Assembly: GCF_018137965.1 (NCBI RefSeq)
Contig: NZ_CP073100.1
Coordinates: 4,103,754 to 4,167,753 of the forward strand
DNA from: Luteolibacter ambystomatis
GTDB lineage: Bacteria; Verrucomicrobiota; Verrucomicrobiia; Verrucomicrobiales; Akkermansiaceae
DNA: 64,000 nt
Direction: 5' to 3'
Shown: positions 37,401-46,525 of the stretch, piece after piece
Position numbering within the stretch: the first letter of the stretch is position 1
Layout: each line of letters opens with the position of its first letter
Notes under the pieces: model-generated
Databases searched by the model: none
What the model was told of the DNA's origin: nothing
Seen by the model: the letters and a program-made list of their open reading frames with translations, nothing else
Position numbers and translations under genes: made by a program

Positions 37401-40400
37401 GTCTCTCACGAGTAATGGCATTCGCACCACTCCCGATCGGGAAGGACTTCACCTTGAACCGGCGGACTCCTCCGTTCGGACCGGAGAGCGTGTAAATCGT
37501 GCTGCTTCCCTCCGTGCTCTTGACGATCCGGTTGTTCATCGGATTCGAAGAAGTGCCTGCCCCACCTTCGTTCAGGTTCTTCAGCGACGGATTATCAGCC
37601 ATCGTTGGAACGAAAGCCGTTGGATCGGCGGCATCGACCCGGTAGGCGATGACCGAGCCATCGGCCTCCGCAGCGTAAAGAAGATCCGAATCCTCGGACA
37701 CTCCGATGAACGGCATGATCGAGGACTTCCACCCATGACCAAACTGGCTGTCGGACGTCGACAAGCTGGAATAATTCCGCCGCAACTGCAGGGGCATCGG
37801 GCCCGGCAGGGTCAGGTCGATTGCGTCGACATAGAAGTCCCCTCGGACGACATCCACCGGATCCGAGACCCACCCACCCACGGTGGAACTCATGTTGTCG
37901 CTGATGAAGCGGCCAACGCTGTCAATGCCTCCTCCGACCGAACTGATCGCCCCCCCGATACCATTGTAGACTGCCTCATAAGTACTGAATCCAGTGACCA
38001 TGATGGATCCGAAGAAACTGCTGGACCCCATCGCACCACGGGATTCCGTCTCCCGGAAGTAGTCCGAGATCCCCAAAGAACTGAATCCGTAATCGGTCGC
38101 CTGCTGTGTCCAAGCATATGTCTGGTAATTCGTAGGGGAATAGATGGAGCTGGAGAGATTGGAATAGGTCGAAGAATAGTCCCAAGTGCTGTATGAGGCG
38201 GGTGCAACATACGATGAACCCGAATCAAAATAACTATACGAGTAGCCAGATGACCCCAATGACAAGGTCCCGCCACCTATATAGTCGCTTCCATAATATG
38301 GCGTATCAAACGTGGAGCCGAACCCACCATTCGTATAGTTTGGCCCCGACGTAATGTAGGCTCCCGTGACAGATGGCTGCAGCACCATCGCGCCAACTCC
38401 ATCATAGGACAAGCCGGCACTATTGACGTTACCCGGCGTGATGTAAGCTTTGGCGTAATCTCCTTCCTGCGGGTCGTTGAAAGCTGTTTGAACCTCGCTC
38501 CAGATCGACGGCGCCCAGTCTTTGAGCTTCTTGGAGACAGCTCCTTTCGTGTAAGTCTTTTCGCCTTCGCTGGCATAGTTGTTCTTGGTCAAAGTAAGAA
38601 CGCCTGTGTTAGGAGAAACTCGCTCTGGAAGAGCTTGCGCACGCTGAAGTAATTTCACAGTGGAAACCGACGCGGCCTCTTTATAATAATCATTGATGAC
38701 CTGATGCTCTTGAGCGGATATTTCCGAGATCATCAGCTGCGTCATATCGGTCCGATGAGGATCTTGTGGAAGATCATTATCTGTATGCACCATGCCTCTG
38801 CTTGCCGATGCCACTTCGCTGAAAAACATGTCAACGCTGGCCCGAACATAGGCAGGAGCTTCGGTGTAGCCTCCTGGTGGAATCTGGTTTGGTGGATACG
38901 GGCCAGCCGAAACAGGAACATATTTACCCGGAAAGACGCAATTGAAAGCATGAAAACTTTTGCCGTTTGAATCGACGTCCAGAAAATAACTGCCGATGCT
39001 TGCCTGCAGCTTACTCAAGCCTGCAGCGTAATATGAAAACACCTGATGCTTGTGGAGGCGAGAATTATTGACAGCAAATTCACCGACTCTCTTATAATAT
39101 TCCATTCCCATCAAGTAAGCGCTTGCGGCAGATTTGAACATATCGCTTTGCTGCGTGGGAGCACCTGGAACCTGCCTGTAGCACTCTGCCAGATAATCCA
39201 GCATCCGCTGGCTGACGCGCCCAAAAGTCAAACAAATCGCCCCGAGATCGCCATCCGCGATCACCGGGCGGCTGATGATAACCTGCTTTGGATTTACTCC
39301 CAAAGGACTCGTCCAGACACCATTCGAATCAACCGATCGAGGCTGGGAGGGTGTCGATAGATGAACCACGCCCGTGGCGTTGGCTCCGCCCCCGCCTTGG
39401 AAGGTAATTTTCGGCGGCGCAACATCATAGTCATATCCATAGCCTGGGTCGGAGATGGTCACCCCCGTTACAGCACCATTCGAAATCGTCGCAATCCCCA
39501 CGGCGTTGCGATAGCCTGCTATTTTCTCGATATTTGCCGGAGGATCAATAATGACGGTTGGCGCGGATGTGTAGCCAGCCCCTTGGGAAAGCATCTCGAC
39601 ACTCGCCACATCACCTCTCAGATATCTGGATTGCCTCACATGAATCACTTCTATATTTATAGTCGGATCATTGATGAAATCCTTGGTGACGTGAGAATTT
39701 GGATAGTGGTATGGAGCCACGTAGCCAAAATAGGCTGATTGAACCTGCATCCATGTTCTGTTCCCGGAATTATGAAAATCCCCGATTTCCGGATTAGGAT
39801 TAACGAATTTGGAAATAGGTAGCTTGCCACGGTAAGGAAACAACCAGAGGCCTAATTTGAAACCATAAGAGGGTTGAGATTGACTGCCGATACCTCCTCC
39901 CGTGTGAACGAAAAATGGCCGACAGTGAAGATCCATGGAAAACCATTCTTCGCTATCAAGCTTAATGGCAGGAATGTTTTCGGCGGGGTTCGCAACCCTG
40001 TTCACCACCACCCTGACGGTATCAAACGTATTCGGCCGATCAATCAAACGGCCGTAGACGGTATGTGCAGCCGCATTCAGGCGATAAGGTCGCGGAAACT
40101 CATCAAACGAAGTGCGATTGAGTTTACGATCGAGATATTTCATCCCCACATCCTCGTAGTTGACCCCTTTGGACGCCAACTGTTGCGTCGCAAACCTTTT
40201 GAATTGGAAGGAGGGGACATTGGGAAGTACTGATGTACGTTTGCTGCCTTCACCGCCATCTCCCGTCGGGGTGAAGCTTGAATTGGTTGTCACCAAAATC
40301 TTGTCCACACCGAATCCAACGCTCTCAACGCCGATGCGGATTTTATGCCTTCCAGTGCTACTTGCGGAAAATGAAATTTTCCCTCCGGTCGTCTTGGTTC

Positions 40401-42327
40401 CGGCCCAATTCCAGCCAGCGCTGTTGGGAAGATCGGCGCTACCAAGCAATGTGCCATCGAAGAAGATGCGGCATTTGTCGAAACGGGGAGGTGCTCCAGC
40501 CGCGCTCGACGCATTTCCTTTGATCCAAACGTAGTAGGTTGTCGCAACTGGTATATCCAGAACGTATTCCAACACCGGAGCGGTATCCAAAGAAAGGTTT
40601 TCTGGCGGACCATTGTAATCCTTTAAATTATCCCTATTCACCGCCTGCATCCACCCCCCCACATCGTCCGTATCTCTATTGAACCACTGAGAGGCAGGGG
40701 CCGCAGTCGAGGGGATGTTTTCGTTGAAATTCTCTGCTTCAATAACGAAATCCCCATTCCCATTTGGCAGATTTGAACTAACTTGGTCTGTTAAAATATT
40801 CGAATCATTTCCTTTTAGGTATTTGGCGACCCACTCAACTCCGGATTTGCAGTCATCGGGAAAATAGTCGTAGAGATTTTCCCCTTCGACTACCGAAGTG
40901 TCCTTGATCCAAGGATACAAGTGAACCCAGCGATTTTCCGACTGAATCCACGCAGCCACCCAGGGATAATGCACGGGCACTTCTACCGGCATCCTGGCCT
41001 GACCGGCATTGTCCACTGCCCCTTGAACTCGAAGACCGAGTATTTTTTCGAGCTGGGTGTCCAGCATCAGGAGATCATCCTTATGAGGCTCGACATATAC
41101 CGCTGGTACATTGGCCTTCCGCAACATGTAGACAAGCAAAGCGCATTGCTCCCAGGGATTCCCCGCACCCTCCATGTAGGTGCCGAACGCGCTTCGATTC
41201 ATGCCGCCGGCCCAGATTCCTCTGGGGTCCGTTTGCCCATCCTCGTTGTATCCCAAGGGATCAATCAGGGCGATCTCATTGTGAACGTAATTCGCAATGG
41301 CGACAGGATCGTTGTTCAGATCATCCACCAGCTTGTCCAGCTTCGGATGTTGCCGCAATTCGGGAGTGTCATCCAGGACCGTGGCTGATTGATAGCTTGA
41401 AGGGATTGCAGGAGGCGCGTAACCTCCAACTCCCGATAACTCCTGCTGGGACAGCCCCAGGTACTCAGATGGCAGAGGCTCACCGGTGAAGTGAGGGAGA
41501 TCGATATACTTTGATTTCCATGGCGAACGCGAAGTGAAGTTGATCGCGTACATGGGTTGAAAGGCCGCGTTGGCGGCAAGCACCGGATTGGAGGTGGACG
41601 CCATCGGCGTTCCCGGCAGGATCCAACCCTTGTAGTCGATGATATAGTAATAGTCGGGATCGCTTCCCCGATGGGTGATCACATATGGCGCGAAGTTGCC
41701 TGCTTGTTGAGCTTGCTGGGTAATCTCGCTATAAATTTCAACGAATAGTTGTAATCCATGGAAAGAGATTTCCTTTTTGCCACCTGCAGCCAAAAAATCG
41801 CTCCAAGCTGGTTCCCCGGGAACTGGAAGTTCAAATTCAGTCGTGTCGGAGGGCAGCACTCCTACCGCAGTTCCCGAAAACTGCGATTTTTGATAAGCCC
41901 GGATGCGAAATACTCCCTTGTTGGTCGTACTTCTGCCGCCGCCATATACGCCAAGCCGGTATTCACGATCCGTGTAAAGAGGCGTACCACCTCCCGCATC
42001 GCCATAGGCGGCCGCGGGATTTTGCAAAGTCATCGTGATCCCGGGCCCCGGTGAAACATACAGATCGGTCCTTTGCGTCCTGCAGAACCACGGAAGTGTG
42101 GATTCCGCGGCATTTGGATCTCCGAAAAGATCCGCATTGTTACCCGTTTCTCCCAAAGCGATCCCTTTTTGCTGATCGGCCGGGATGATAACGCGCTGGG
42201 CCGGCACCAATCCACGGGTAATCCTCGCGCCCGTGGCATTGGAGTTGGTCTGCGCAAATGTTGCGCCGATGGTGAGGATGGCAGCGGCGACACATGCGAC
42301 GCCTCTGAAAAGGCCAATGAATTTCAT
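31468..42327 (-). CDS. giant RHS polymorphic toxin with transglutaminase-like, HINT and WHH nuclease domains
   Basis: 3619 residues from ATG 42327. Order of parts: Sec signal (residues 1-26); a transglutaminase-like domain with Cys at C395 (WEQCALLVYML) and WVAAWIQ...WVHLYPW; a carbohydrate-binding-like beta domain at about 528-690 (IEAENF...); a long N-terminal region; DUF6531 at about 1484 (DPVDVVRGDFY); many YD/RHS repeats; the RHS core end at about 3073-3115 (GLRPYEPVSGTWLAPDP, LYDYCGNDP); a HINT domain from C3276 (CFVGGTEIATAAG) to HNESGC near 3482; and a toxin tip of about 136 residues with W3555-H3556-H3557 (YTWHHLDDYDP) and ERPAHEATYPHRGG, a WHH-type HNH/EndoVII nuclease. The HINT domain should release the tip by self-cleavage. 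SUKH immunity follows. The tip is AT-richer than the core, as expected for exchangeable toxins. Confidence 0.9.
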   Translation of the reverse strand: MKFIGLFRGVACVAAAILTIGATFAQTNSNATGARITRGLVPAQRVIIPADQQKGIALGETGNNADLFGDPNAAESTLPWFCRTQRTDLYVSPGPGITMTLQNPAAAYGDAGGGTPLYTDREYRLGVYGGGRSTTNKGVFRIRAYQKSQFSGTAVGVLPSDTTEFELPVPGEPAWSDFLAAGGKKEISFHGLQLFVEIYSEITQQAQQAGNFAPYVITHRGSDPDYYYIIDYKGWILPGTPMASTSNPVLAANAAFQPMYAINFTSRSPWKSKYIDLPHFTGEPLPSEYLGLSQQELSGVGGYAPPAIPSSYQSATVLDDTPELRQHPKLDKLVDDLNNDPVAIANYVHNEIALIDPLGYNEDGQTDPRGIWAGGMNRSAFGTYMEGAGNPWEQCALLVYMLRKANVPAVYVEPHKDDLLMLDTQLEKILGLRVQGAVDNAGQARMPVEVPVHYPWVAAWIQSENRWVHLYPWIKDTSVVEGENLYDYFPDDCKSGVEWVAKYLKGNDSNILTDQVSSNLPNGNGDFVIEAENFNENIPSTAAPASQWFNRDTDDVGGWMQAVNRDNLKDYNGPPENLSLDTAPVLEYVLDIPVATTYYVWIKGNASSAAGAPPRFDKCRIFFDGTLLGSADLPNSAGWNWAGTKTTGGKISFSASSTGRHKIRIGVESVGFGVDKILVTTNSSFTPTGDGGEGSKRTSVLPNVPSFQFKRFATQQLASKGVNYEDVGMKYLDRKLNRTSFDEFPRPYRLNAAAHTVYGRLIDRPNTFDTVRVVVNRVANPAENIPAIKLDSEEWFSMDLHCRPFFVHTGGGIGSQSQPSYGFKLGLWLFPYRGKLPISKFVNPNPEIGDFHNSGNRTWMQVQSAYFGYVAPYHYPNSHVTKDFINDPTINIEVIHVRQSRYLRGDVASVEMLSQGAGYTSAPTVIIDPPANIEKIAGYRNAVGIATISNGAVTGVTISDPGYGYDYDVAPPKITFQGGGGANATGVVHLSTPSQPRSVDSNGVWTSPLGVNPKQVIISRPVIADGDLGAICLTFGRVSQRMLDYLAECYRQVPGAPTQQSDMFKSAASAYLMGMEYYKRVGEFAVNNSRLHKHQVFSYYAAGLSKLQASIGSYFLDVDSNGKSFHAFNCVFPGKYVPVSAGPYPPNQIPPGGYTEAPAYVRASVDMFFSEVASASRGMVHTDNDLPQDPHRTDMTQLMISEISAQEHQVINDYYKEAASVSTVKLLQRAQALPERVSPNTGVLTLTKNNYASEGEKTYTKGAVSKKLKDWAPSIWSEVQTAFNDPQEGDYAKAYITPGNVNSAGLSYDGVGAMVLQPSVTGAYITSGPNYTNGGFGSTFDTPYYGSDYIGGGTLSLGSSGYSYSYFDSGSSYVAPASYSTWDYSSTYSNLSSSIYSPTNYQTYAWTQQATDYGFSSLGISDYFRETESRGAMGSSSFFGSIMVTGFSTYEAVYNGIGGAISSVGGGIDSVGRFISDNMSSTVGGWVSDPVDVVRGDFYVDAIDLTLPGPMPLQLRRNYSSLSTSDSQFGHGWKSSIMPFIGVSEDSDLLYAAEADGSVIAYRVDAADPTAFVPTMADNPSLKNLNEGGAGTSSNPMNNRIVKSTEGSSTIYTLSGPNGGVRRFKVKSFPIGSGANAITRERPYLESWKDAQGNMLSFTYYGDGPSPDTGAADYGQLAKISASNGNALGFNYDTYGHIAEAWTQDGRRVAYEYDLQGDLVKVTLPDGATHQYAYGQETTVASGETVQTSNHLLIRESKPEGRMLENDYDDSRRVIKQRAIVDSSAVPVQNAEFIYANTKNETTKTLSGTTTVKDAYGRSTVFTYVDGLITSEDDPETPAETREWYGANETGAGAYPRSLKKITDRRGVVKAFKYDSKGNVIEKSLGTDATPADIDGDGVASSGEKSVTTWTYNDRCLPVTQTDPSGMTTKWFYDDSLYPYLASRVEKWVGATLVSKVVRQFGARTGTSRYAKGLVEWEKTAEGSADESRIDWDYDDRGFATVKTSRTGTDDPDVAVLLKHNLRGELIEEKQTGAGDRPDQKWSYTYDAMGRRTIAQRQAGSLKSIVQTYYTLNGEVEWTDGMRTGVNDRVLNRYDKNGRLSERLQWLSAAKADGSGVETPQGDAAVATTFYSYDKFNNLIEVRTPRRNSIAAEYDGIGRATRVDYYSGYKGSGGVVKASRWLAYEPGGQVSQETSTLGGVTKCYYNARGQLRKRENSDGSIHEWRYYADGRPAKEILPNGSYKELVYDDANRTVTERLKSSAGTVLKTAVSVFDRRGNLTSETKGGFTTTTAYDGLSRPRTITGPPATSQAARRIDIFRYPDPLGRETRMTNALNEVTISLSDALGRVESVEIQDSAGHTVSKATTSYTPDFNGTTTTVGTGADALVSHTWTDTAGNVVLQSMADGTYSTTTYEAGETPIVQRDRAGNITTRTFDWQGNVLSEVRPGALQVNMVYDGAGNLLERQMPGGMTEKSIYDTAGRLTSNKLAQGTSTTRLTTFDYYPASHAWAGMLKSSTNAANVITTNAYDDCLRLASSTSTGPDPEDALTKSITYDELGNPNSISETGIGGTTVVTRSSDSSGLLLNETVSVGGTVQSDISQTLDAAGRRTGRTIADFTQTFGYRADGRMISTSVGSQTFASGFSTAGLLASRSGPYQNEAIGRDTLGRTTSRGLRVAGSLALQETTPQIGTTLGWSALDKVNQLQINRWGAGAWNELRKYEYDASYRLVSESYPQRPGASGNEVDQFYYDSNTFKSTGGAGVLVGRKRQSDGLAWKSAQLPVSGDFAREKSVTYEGKPRPVALSGTAFGAQTVRVDVDGVPAAVTFPGWQDSVGAWSASVALAKGSHTLTAVATHPSGWTAPAATSQFTVAPQNDVQTVGYDEIGRVISRSWTSGMAQALTWDPAGRLVKVVQTGVNPSVWTALYDGLNRRIRTTFTPQGSQTFTVREVYDPNVEFLSIGQGVSTGSGAVGWSWKAYSVDRSGSFGGLGGLGGLQAVRDSAGIWRGIASDWWGNTVGWFDTPGGALQWSNVRFGAWGAMAGWNTAVQDSAVPLHQLLGYRGLTTDPPGFLQMGLRPYEPVSGTWLAPDPMGHAGSLSLYDYCGNDPINQADPDGRFGKAVERGGAWVASTGNAISAGVAQALTGYSGPGGLTGSQIYTNYMFSPAGQLHAQQLDLAFEWIPGVNVAKWAVEGVTGRNFFTGADLTAAQQISSTFNASTAILSTSIGLWESTASSSVGAGSVFTVNPDGPKVGFQNSASNPYSPVSAVEKMPAVPGFCFVGGTEIATAAGARTIESLQVGDRVLTTDDASTTEVDPASWKKITLRMPNPECPSDLVDLSLLRSDEWIALTGAAPGRQVWIALEEMGLQGFAEVREIAPCPRISEGTGRVVLSTITHLNTFVMEVRMQGRADTLRLTDRHRLYSATRQDWVATSELKPGEELRTREGVEKVESVLPVTGIHRVYNLEVETVHSYFAGDAKVLSHNESGCSATSNQVGHLRNATGGVDFSNSPHLYPVGEGQSNIVQIEYTGTRSRDYKAANIAAGLGETSKAPQGYTWHHLDDYDPVTNTGSMQLVERPAHEATYPHRGGVSQYESAFGVPYDLSDPARASIRAAGLAIPGK

Positions 42328-42341
42328 ACTCAGGAATGAGG

Positions 42342-45320
42342 TCAGGGAACCGTGCTGCCGTTGGCAGGAGAGGTGATCGTAATCGTAAGGGCGCCCGAGC
42401 TCGCGCTGTTCGGGCGGGTGTCGTGGGAATTGGGGACGCCATCTCCGTCTGAATCGCCCGAAGGACCATTCGCTCCGGAATCAGAATAGGGATCCAGCCC
42501 ATGGGCGATTTCCCAATCGTCGGTCATGCCATCACCATCCTTGTCGTCCACTCGGTCCGAAACCAACGCCCGGACGTAGATGACGGATGGCTCCGATCCT
42601 GCTACTGCAGAAACAAGCCGCGAAATTTCCTGGTTCGCCCCGACATAGTAGTTCGGCTCGTTGGTCCAGGTCGTCATATTGGTGCTCCATTGCAGACGAT
42701 AGTATTTGTCCCGGACAGCGAACCACTTGATAGCCTTCGGAGAAGTGGAGGTGACCTGCAGATACTCTCCCGCGCTGTTTGCAATCCGCCCTTTTTGCGC
42801 TTCCTGCAGATTGGTAAGTCCATCTCCGTCTTTGTCGTCGCCCGGGCCGTTCTTCAGAACCGGATCGTTGGCTGCGGATTTGGGAGCGAATTGATAATAG
42901 ACTTCATAGCCATCCGGCATGCCGTCTCCATCCGTATCCGCGTTCACGGGATTGAGGCGCAAGGCATACTCCTGGGCATTGGTCAGCCCATCCCCGTCCG
43001 GATCGGCATCGGGATCTTGAGAGGCGCTTCCGAACCAAAATATCTCCCAGTCATCGGCCATATGATTCCCATCACCATCGGCATCGCTTGCAGGATTGAG
43101 TCCTAATGCATATTCGTCGGCATTGGAGACGCCGTCCTGGTCGTAATCGTCCCCGGGGTTGGTGGAGACTCCCGTGGTGAAATAGTAATTCTCCCAATCA
43201 TCCGGCAAGCCGTCGCCATCGCTGTCAAGTTGGGCAGGCAACGATTTGACGGTCGTTTTGTGATGGAACTCCCACGAGTCACTCAGACCATCGTGGTCGT
43301 AGTCCTCCGTCCCATTCCGTGAAAGATTTCCGAAATAATAGATTTCCCAATCGTCCGGGAGACCATCTCCATCTCCGTCGGCGGGGGACAGGGGATTGGT
43401 TCCTTGGCCGTATTCCTGCGCATTGGTCACTCCATCTCCATCCGGATCCCCACTGCCGCTTTGCGAAGTGGTGTTTCCAAACCAGCTTGTCTCCCAAGCA
43501 TCCAGCAAGCCGTCCCCATCCGCATCGGAACTGATGATGGAAAACGTCGTCGGAAGTGAGAAGCCCTGGTTGCCGTCACTATCGGTGACCACCGCATAGT
43601 TGTAATAGGATCCGGCGGAAAGTCCGGTGAGGCCCAGCACCCACGGCGCTGCGGTTTTCGTGCCCACCAAAGCTCCCGCGGAATAGAACTCGACCTTCTG
43701 GATATTTCCCGTCCCGTCGGGATCCGTGGGAGCCGCCGTCAAGGTGGCGGCTCCGGGAGAAACCGATTGGGAGACGGTTGCAGACAAGGTGGTGTCCGGT
43801 GATCCGGGCAGCAGCTTCAAATTCGCCACTGCGGCAGGCAGAGATCGGGAACCGGTATTGCTGCCGTTGGCGAGCTGGCCGTTGTTATTCACGCCCCAAG
43901 TGTAGACCGTGCCATCGGCAGCGACCGCCACGCTGAAGTTGTTGGCTGTGATACCACCAGCAGAAATCCAAACGATATTTTGCAAAGCCCCGGTGTCGGA
44001 AGGGTTGCGGACTTGGGTGGCGAAGGCGGTATTATTGGCAGCGGAGGGATTCCCGAGCGCGCCTAACCCGTTGTAGCCCCATGCCCAGACATGCCCGGAA
44101 GCATCCAGAGCCAAGGTATGGGCTGATCCAGCGCTCACCTGGACGATATTGGTCAAATAGGTGGGGGTGGAACTCGTCTTGACCTTGGTCGGATAACCGA
44201 CGTTGCCACTCGTATTGCCATCCCCAAGACGACCGTTCCCATCGTTACCGAATGTCCAGACGGTACCCTGCTCGCTGCCATTCCAACGCACAACGGCGGA
44301 ATGATTGTCGGCAGACGAGATATCCGTGACGTCTGTCAGGTCTCCTCCACTGGATGAAATCTGGACCTTGGCGGCGTATGCTTGGTTGCCTCCCACTCCC
44401 GTGCCAAGCTGGCCATTGGTATTCGCGCCCCATCCCCAAACCTTGCCATCCGAGGCCAAAGCCAAGCCCTGCGTGTCTCCAAACTCAATCGCGCTGATAC
44501 CTGTAAGATCCGTATTCAATGCGGTTCTTACCGTATCGGCATAGCCGCGTGATCCTGTGGTCATGCCAAAGCCCAATCTTCCATTCGCATGAGAGCCCCA
44601 TGTATAAACCTTGCCATCGAAGCTCAAGGCCCCGCTCATGTATTGGCCGGCGGCTACCGCAATGCATCCTCCGAGATTGCCCGAACTCTTCACTACTTGT
44701 ACCGCAGTGGAAGAATGGGAACTACCATTGTTGCCTAATTCCCCAAAGGAATTGTAACCAAAACACCATGGATTTCCGAATGAATCCAGCACCACGCTCT
44801 GGTAGTACCCCGCAGCGAGGGCCACTCCATTCGTGATCGCTCCCGAGGAACGAGCCGACGAAACGGGAGAGGTCGCATCCGTATTGGTGGTGACAGCGAC
44901 TCCATTGCCCAATCTACCGTACAATTGCGGCCCCCAAGCATTGACGACTCCATTCGATTTGAGCGAGAGCACATGTTGGGCACCCGAAGATATCTCCCCA
45001 GTAATGCCGTATGCCATGGATGCGGTCGAACTGACATCGGATGACACCCACGCTTTGGCCTTGAGGGTAAGCGAGCGTTTCAGCAGCACAGAATTGCCCG
45101 ACGACACCACCGGATCAAATTCAGTCGGTTCCGCGCCGTTCAACGTGTAGTGGATGACCGCGCCCGGAGTTGCGCAAGTAACGGTCACCGGTAAATTCGT
45201 AGCAGAAGAGCTGGAAGACGGAGCCAATGTCGGAGTTGATACAGCGACAGCCCACGCGGAGGAAGTTGCCGCGATCATTCCAAGGCTACCAAAACCCAGT
45301 AAGCGAATTTGCACACGCAC
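42342..45320 (-). CDS. secreted RCC1-repeat and thrombospondin type 3 repeat protein
   Basis: About 992 residues from GTG 45320 (a TTG at 45350 would add ten). It has a signal peptide ending near SSAWA, a chitobiase/FN3-like segment (TCATPGAVIHYTLNGAEPTE), several RCC1 repeats (HVLSLKSNGVVNAWGPQLYGRLGNG, HTLALDASGHVWAWGYNGLGALG), a bacterial Ig-like domain (VEFYSAGALVGT), and at least seven calcium-binding DxDGDGxxD repeats of thrombospondin type 3 kind. It is an extracellular beta-propeller plus Ca-stabilised stalk. It ends 14 bases before the RHS gene, so the two share an operon, and it may help display or export the toxin. That role is inferred from context. Confidence 0.8.
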   Translation of the reverse strand: MRVQIRLLGFGSLGMIAATSSAWAVAVSTPTLAPSSSSSATNLPVTVTCATPGAVIHYTLNGAEPTEFDPVVSSGNSVLLKRSLTLKAKAWVSSDVSSTASMAYGITGEISSGAQHVLSLKSNGVVNAWGPQLYGRLGNGVAVTTNTDATSPVSSARSSGAITNGVALAAGYYQSVVLDSFGNPWCFGYNSFGELGNNGSSHSSTAVQVVKSSGNLGGCIAVAAGQYMSGALSFDGKVYTWGSHANGRLGFGMTTGSRGYADTVRTALNTDLTGISAIEFGDTQGLALASDGKVWGWGANTNGQLGTGVGGNQAYAAKVQISSSGGDLTDVTDISSADNHSAVVRWNGSEQGTVWTFGNDGNGRLGDGNTSGNVGYPTKVKTSSTPTYLTNIVQVSAGSAHTLALDASGHVWAWGYNGLGALGNPSAANNTAFATQVRNPSDTGALQNIVWISAGGITANNFSVAVAADGTVYTWGVNNNGQLANGSNTGSRSLPAAVANLKLLPGSPDTTLSATVSQSVSPGAATLTAAPTDPDGTGNIQKVEFYSAGALVGTKTAAPWVLGLTGLSAGSYYNYAVVTDSDGNQGFSLPTTFSIISSDADGDGLLDAWETSWFGNTTSQSGSGDPDGDGVTNAQEYGQGTNPLSPADGDGDGLPDDWEIYYFGNLSRNGTEDYDHDGLSDSWEFHHKTTVKSLPAQLDSDGDGLPDDWENYYFTTGVSTNPGDDYDQDGVSNADEYALGLNPASDADGDGNHMADDWEIFWFGSASQDPDADPDGDGLTNAQEYALRLNPVNADTDGDGMPDGYEVYYQFAPKSAANDPVLKNGPGDDKDGDGLTNLQEAQKGRIANSAGEYLQVTSTSPKAIKWFAVRDKYYRLQWSTNMTTWTNEPNYYVGANQEISRLVSAVAGSEPSVIYVRALVSDRVDDKDGDGMTDDWEIAHGLDPYSDSGANGPSGDSDGDGVPNSHDTRPNSASSGALTITITSPANGSTVP

Positions 45321-45400
45321 ATCCCAATCCGCTCCCGCAATTCGAGTCAATTTTCAATATGTGAAAATTACGTGAACCTCAAAAAAATTTCATACTCTAG

Positions 45401-46030
45401 ATGTTCAGTCCCACGGAGAAGTGGCACAAGGAAAGGGAAGATGCCAATCTCCGAGCAATTTTGGGACACATACTTCACGGCAGCGCCAGAACGACGGCGG
45501 CAGTGCGTCGCACGATCCAGAATAGTTAAAAGAGCCTGAGAACACTCGTCGCTCGCTATGGCATCAATCTGAAAACCGTCGTGAAAGTGGCGCAAAAGGG
45601 CTTCGGTGGAGGACGCTCCCATGGGCCCGCCTCCGCCCTCCACGATTCTCACTACCGAACAGGAAGCGGTCGTGGTGGCCTTTCGCAAGCACACCCTACC
45701 CTCCTGCCACTCGATGACTGCCTGTATGCCTTGCAGACAACCATCCCTCACCTGACTCGTTCCTCGCTTCACCGTTGCTTCCTGCTCCATGGCATCAGTC
45801 GGCTCGGATGAACCGGACGATCAAGGAAGCCACTGTGAAGACCTACCCCTACGACAGCCACGAGCAGCTCAGCTGCCATCTTGATTGCTTCCTGGATGCC
45901 TACAATTTCGGCAAACGGCTCAAAACCTTGGCTGGCCTGATGCCCTACCAGTTCATCTGTCCTTGCTGGCAAAAGGAACCTGATCCGTTTATCTCAAGCT
46001 CGTTCCACCTCTCTCCGGGACTGAACACTT
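45401..46030 (+). pseudogene. IS481-type transposase remnant (nonsense, frameshift, internal deletion)
   Basis: From ATG 45401 the N-terminal part reads GHILHGSARTTAAVRRTIQNS, then a TAA stop, then SLRTLVARYGINLKTVV (helix-turn-helix). After frameshifts the frame continues through LLPLDDCLYALQTTIPHLTRSSLHRC. The central DDE domain is missing. The C-terminal part resumes at about 45809 with MNRTIKEATVKTYPYDSH, FLDAYNFGKRLKTLAGLMPYQFICPCW and PGLN. These segments match IS481 transposases. The copy cannot code an active enzyme. Confidence 0.75.
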
Positions 46031-46154
46031 TAGAAACCGTCCGAAAAATAGCTCAGATGTCTCAATCGAGGAAAAGCGCCCGCCTTTTCGAACGAAAAAT
46101 CTACGATTCCAGGTCATTTCCATGCTCGGAATCGACGTAAATTCCGACGGAAAG

Positions 46155-46510
46155 TTATTTTTCAGACCGCTTCTTCGACCGACTACCAAAAATGATTGCC
46201 GTTATGGCGAATGTGTCCGGCAGACGGAGCGGATGACCTCTGGCTGTCCAAGCAGGGTCCGGACACTGTTGTAGATCTTGACGCAAAGCTCCTGTCAGGA
46301 ACCCAGCGAAATACTGTCCCTTGAGATGCTGCCACAGCCGTTCGATGGGATTGAAATCGGGGCTGTAGGGCGGCAGGCAGACCGGCTCGATGTGGTGCCA
46401 GTTCAAGCGCGCCGATTTGTGCCAACCGGCGTTGTCCAACACCAATAAGCACGGGCATATGATAAATCCGCTCTTGCTCCACATCTCTGCAAACCGATGG
46501 CATCGCAGTC
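46155..46510 (-). pseudogene. IS630-type transposase C-terminal fragment
   Basis: The reading frame gives LVLDNAGWHKSARLNWHHIEP, then LPPYSPDFNPIERLWQHLKGQYFAGF, which is the DDE_3 end of an IS630 transposase with the second Asp and the Glu of the DDE triad (PIERLW). The N-terminal half is absent and the C-terminus appears frameshifted. It lies next to the IS481 remnant and ends 16 bases before the cyclophilin gene stop, so the two remnants mark the junction between the RHS locus and the housekeeping region. Confidence 0.75.
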
Positions 46511-46525
46511 CATCAAGATCCCAAC

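Noticed and set aside
42342..45320. Regularly spaced repeats as a possible CRISPR array.
   Set aside because: The repeats are protein-level RCC1 and DxDGDG units in an open frame, with no constant repeat and unique spacers of CRISPR type.
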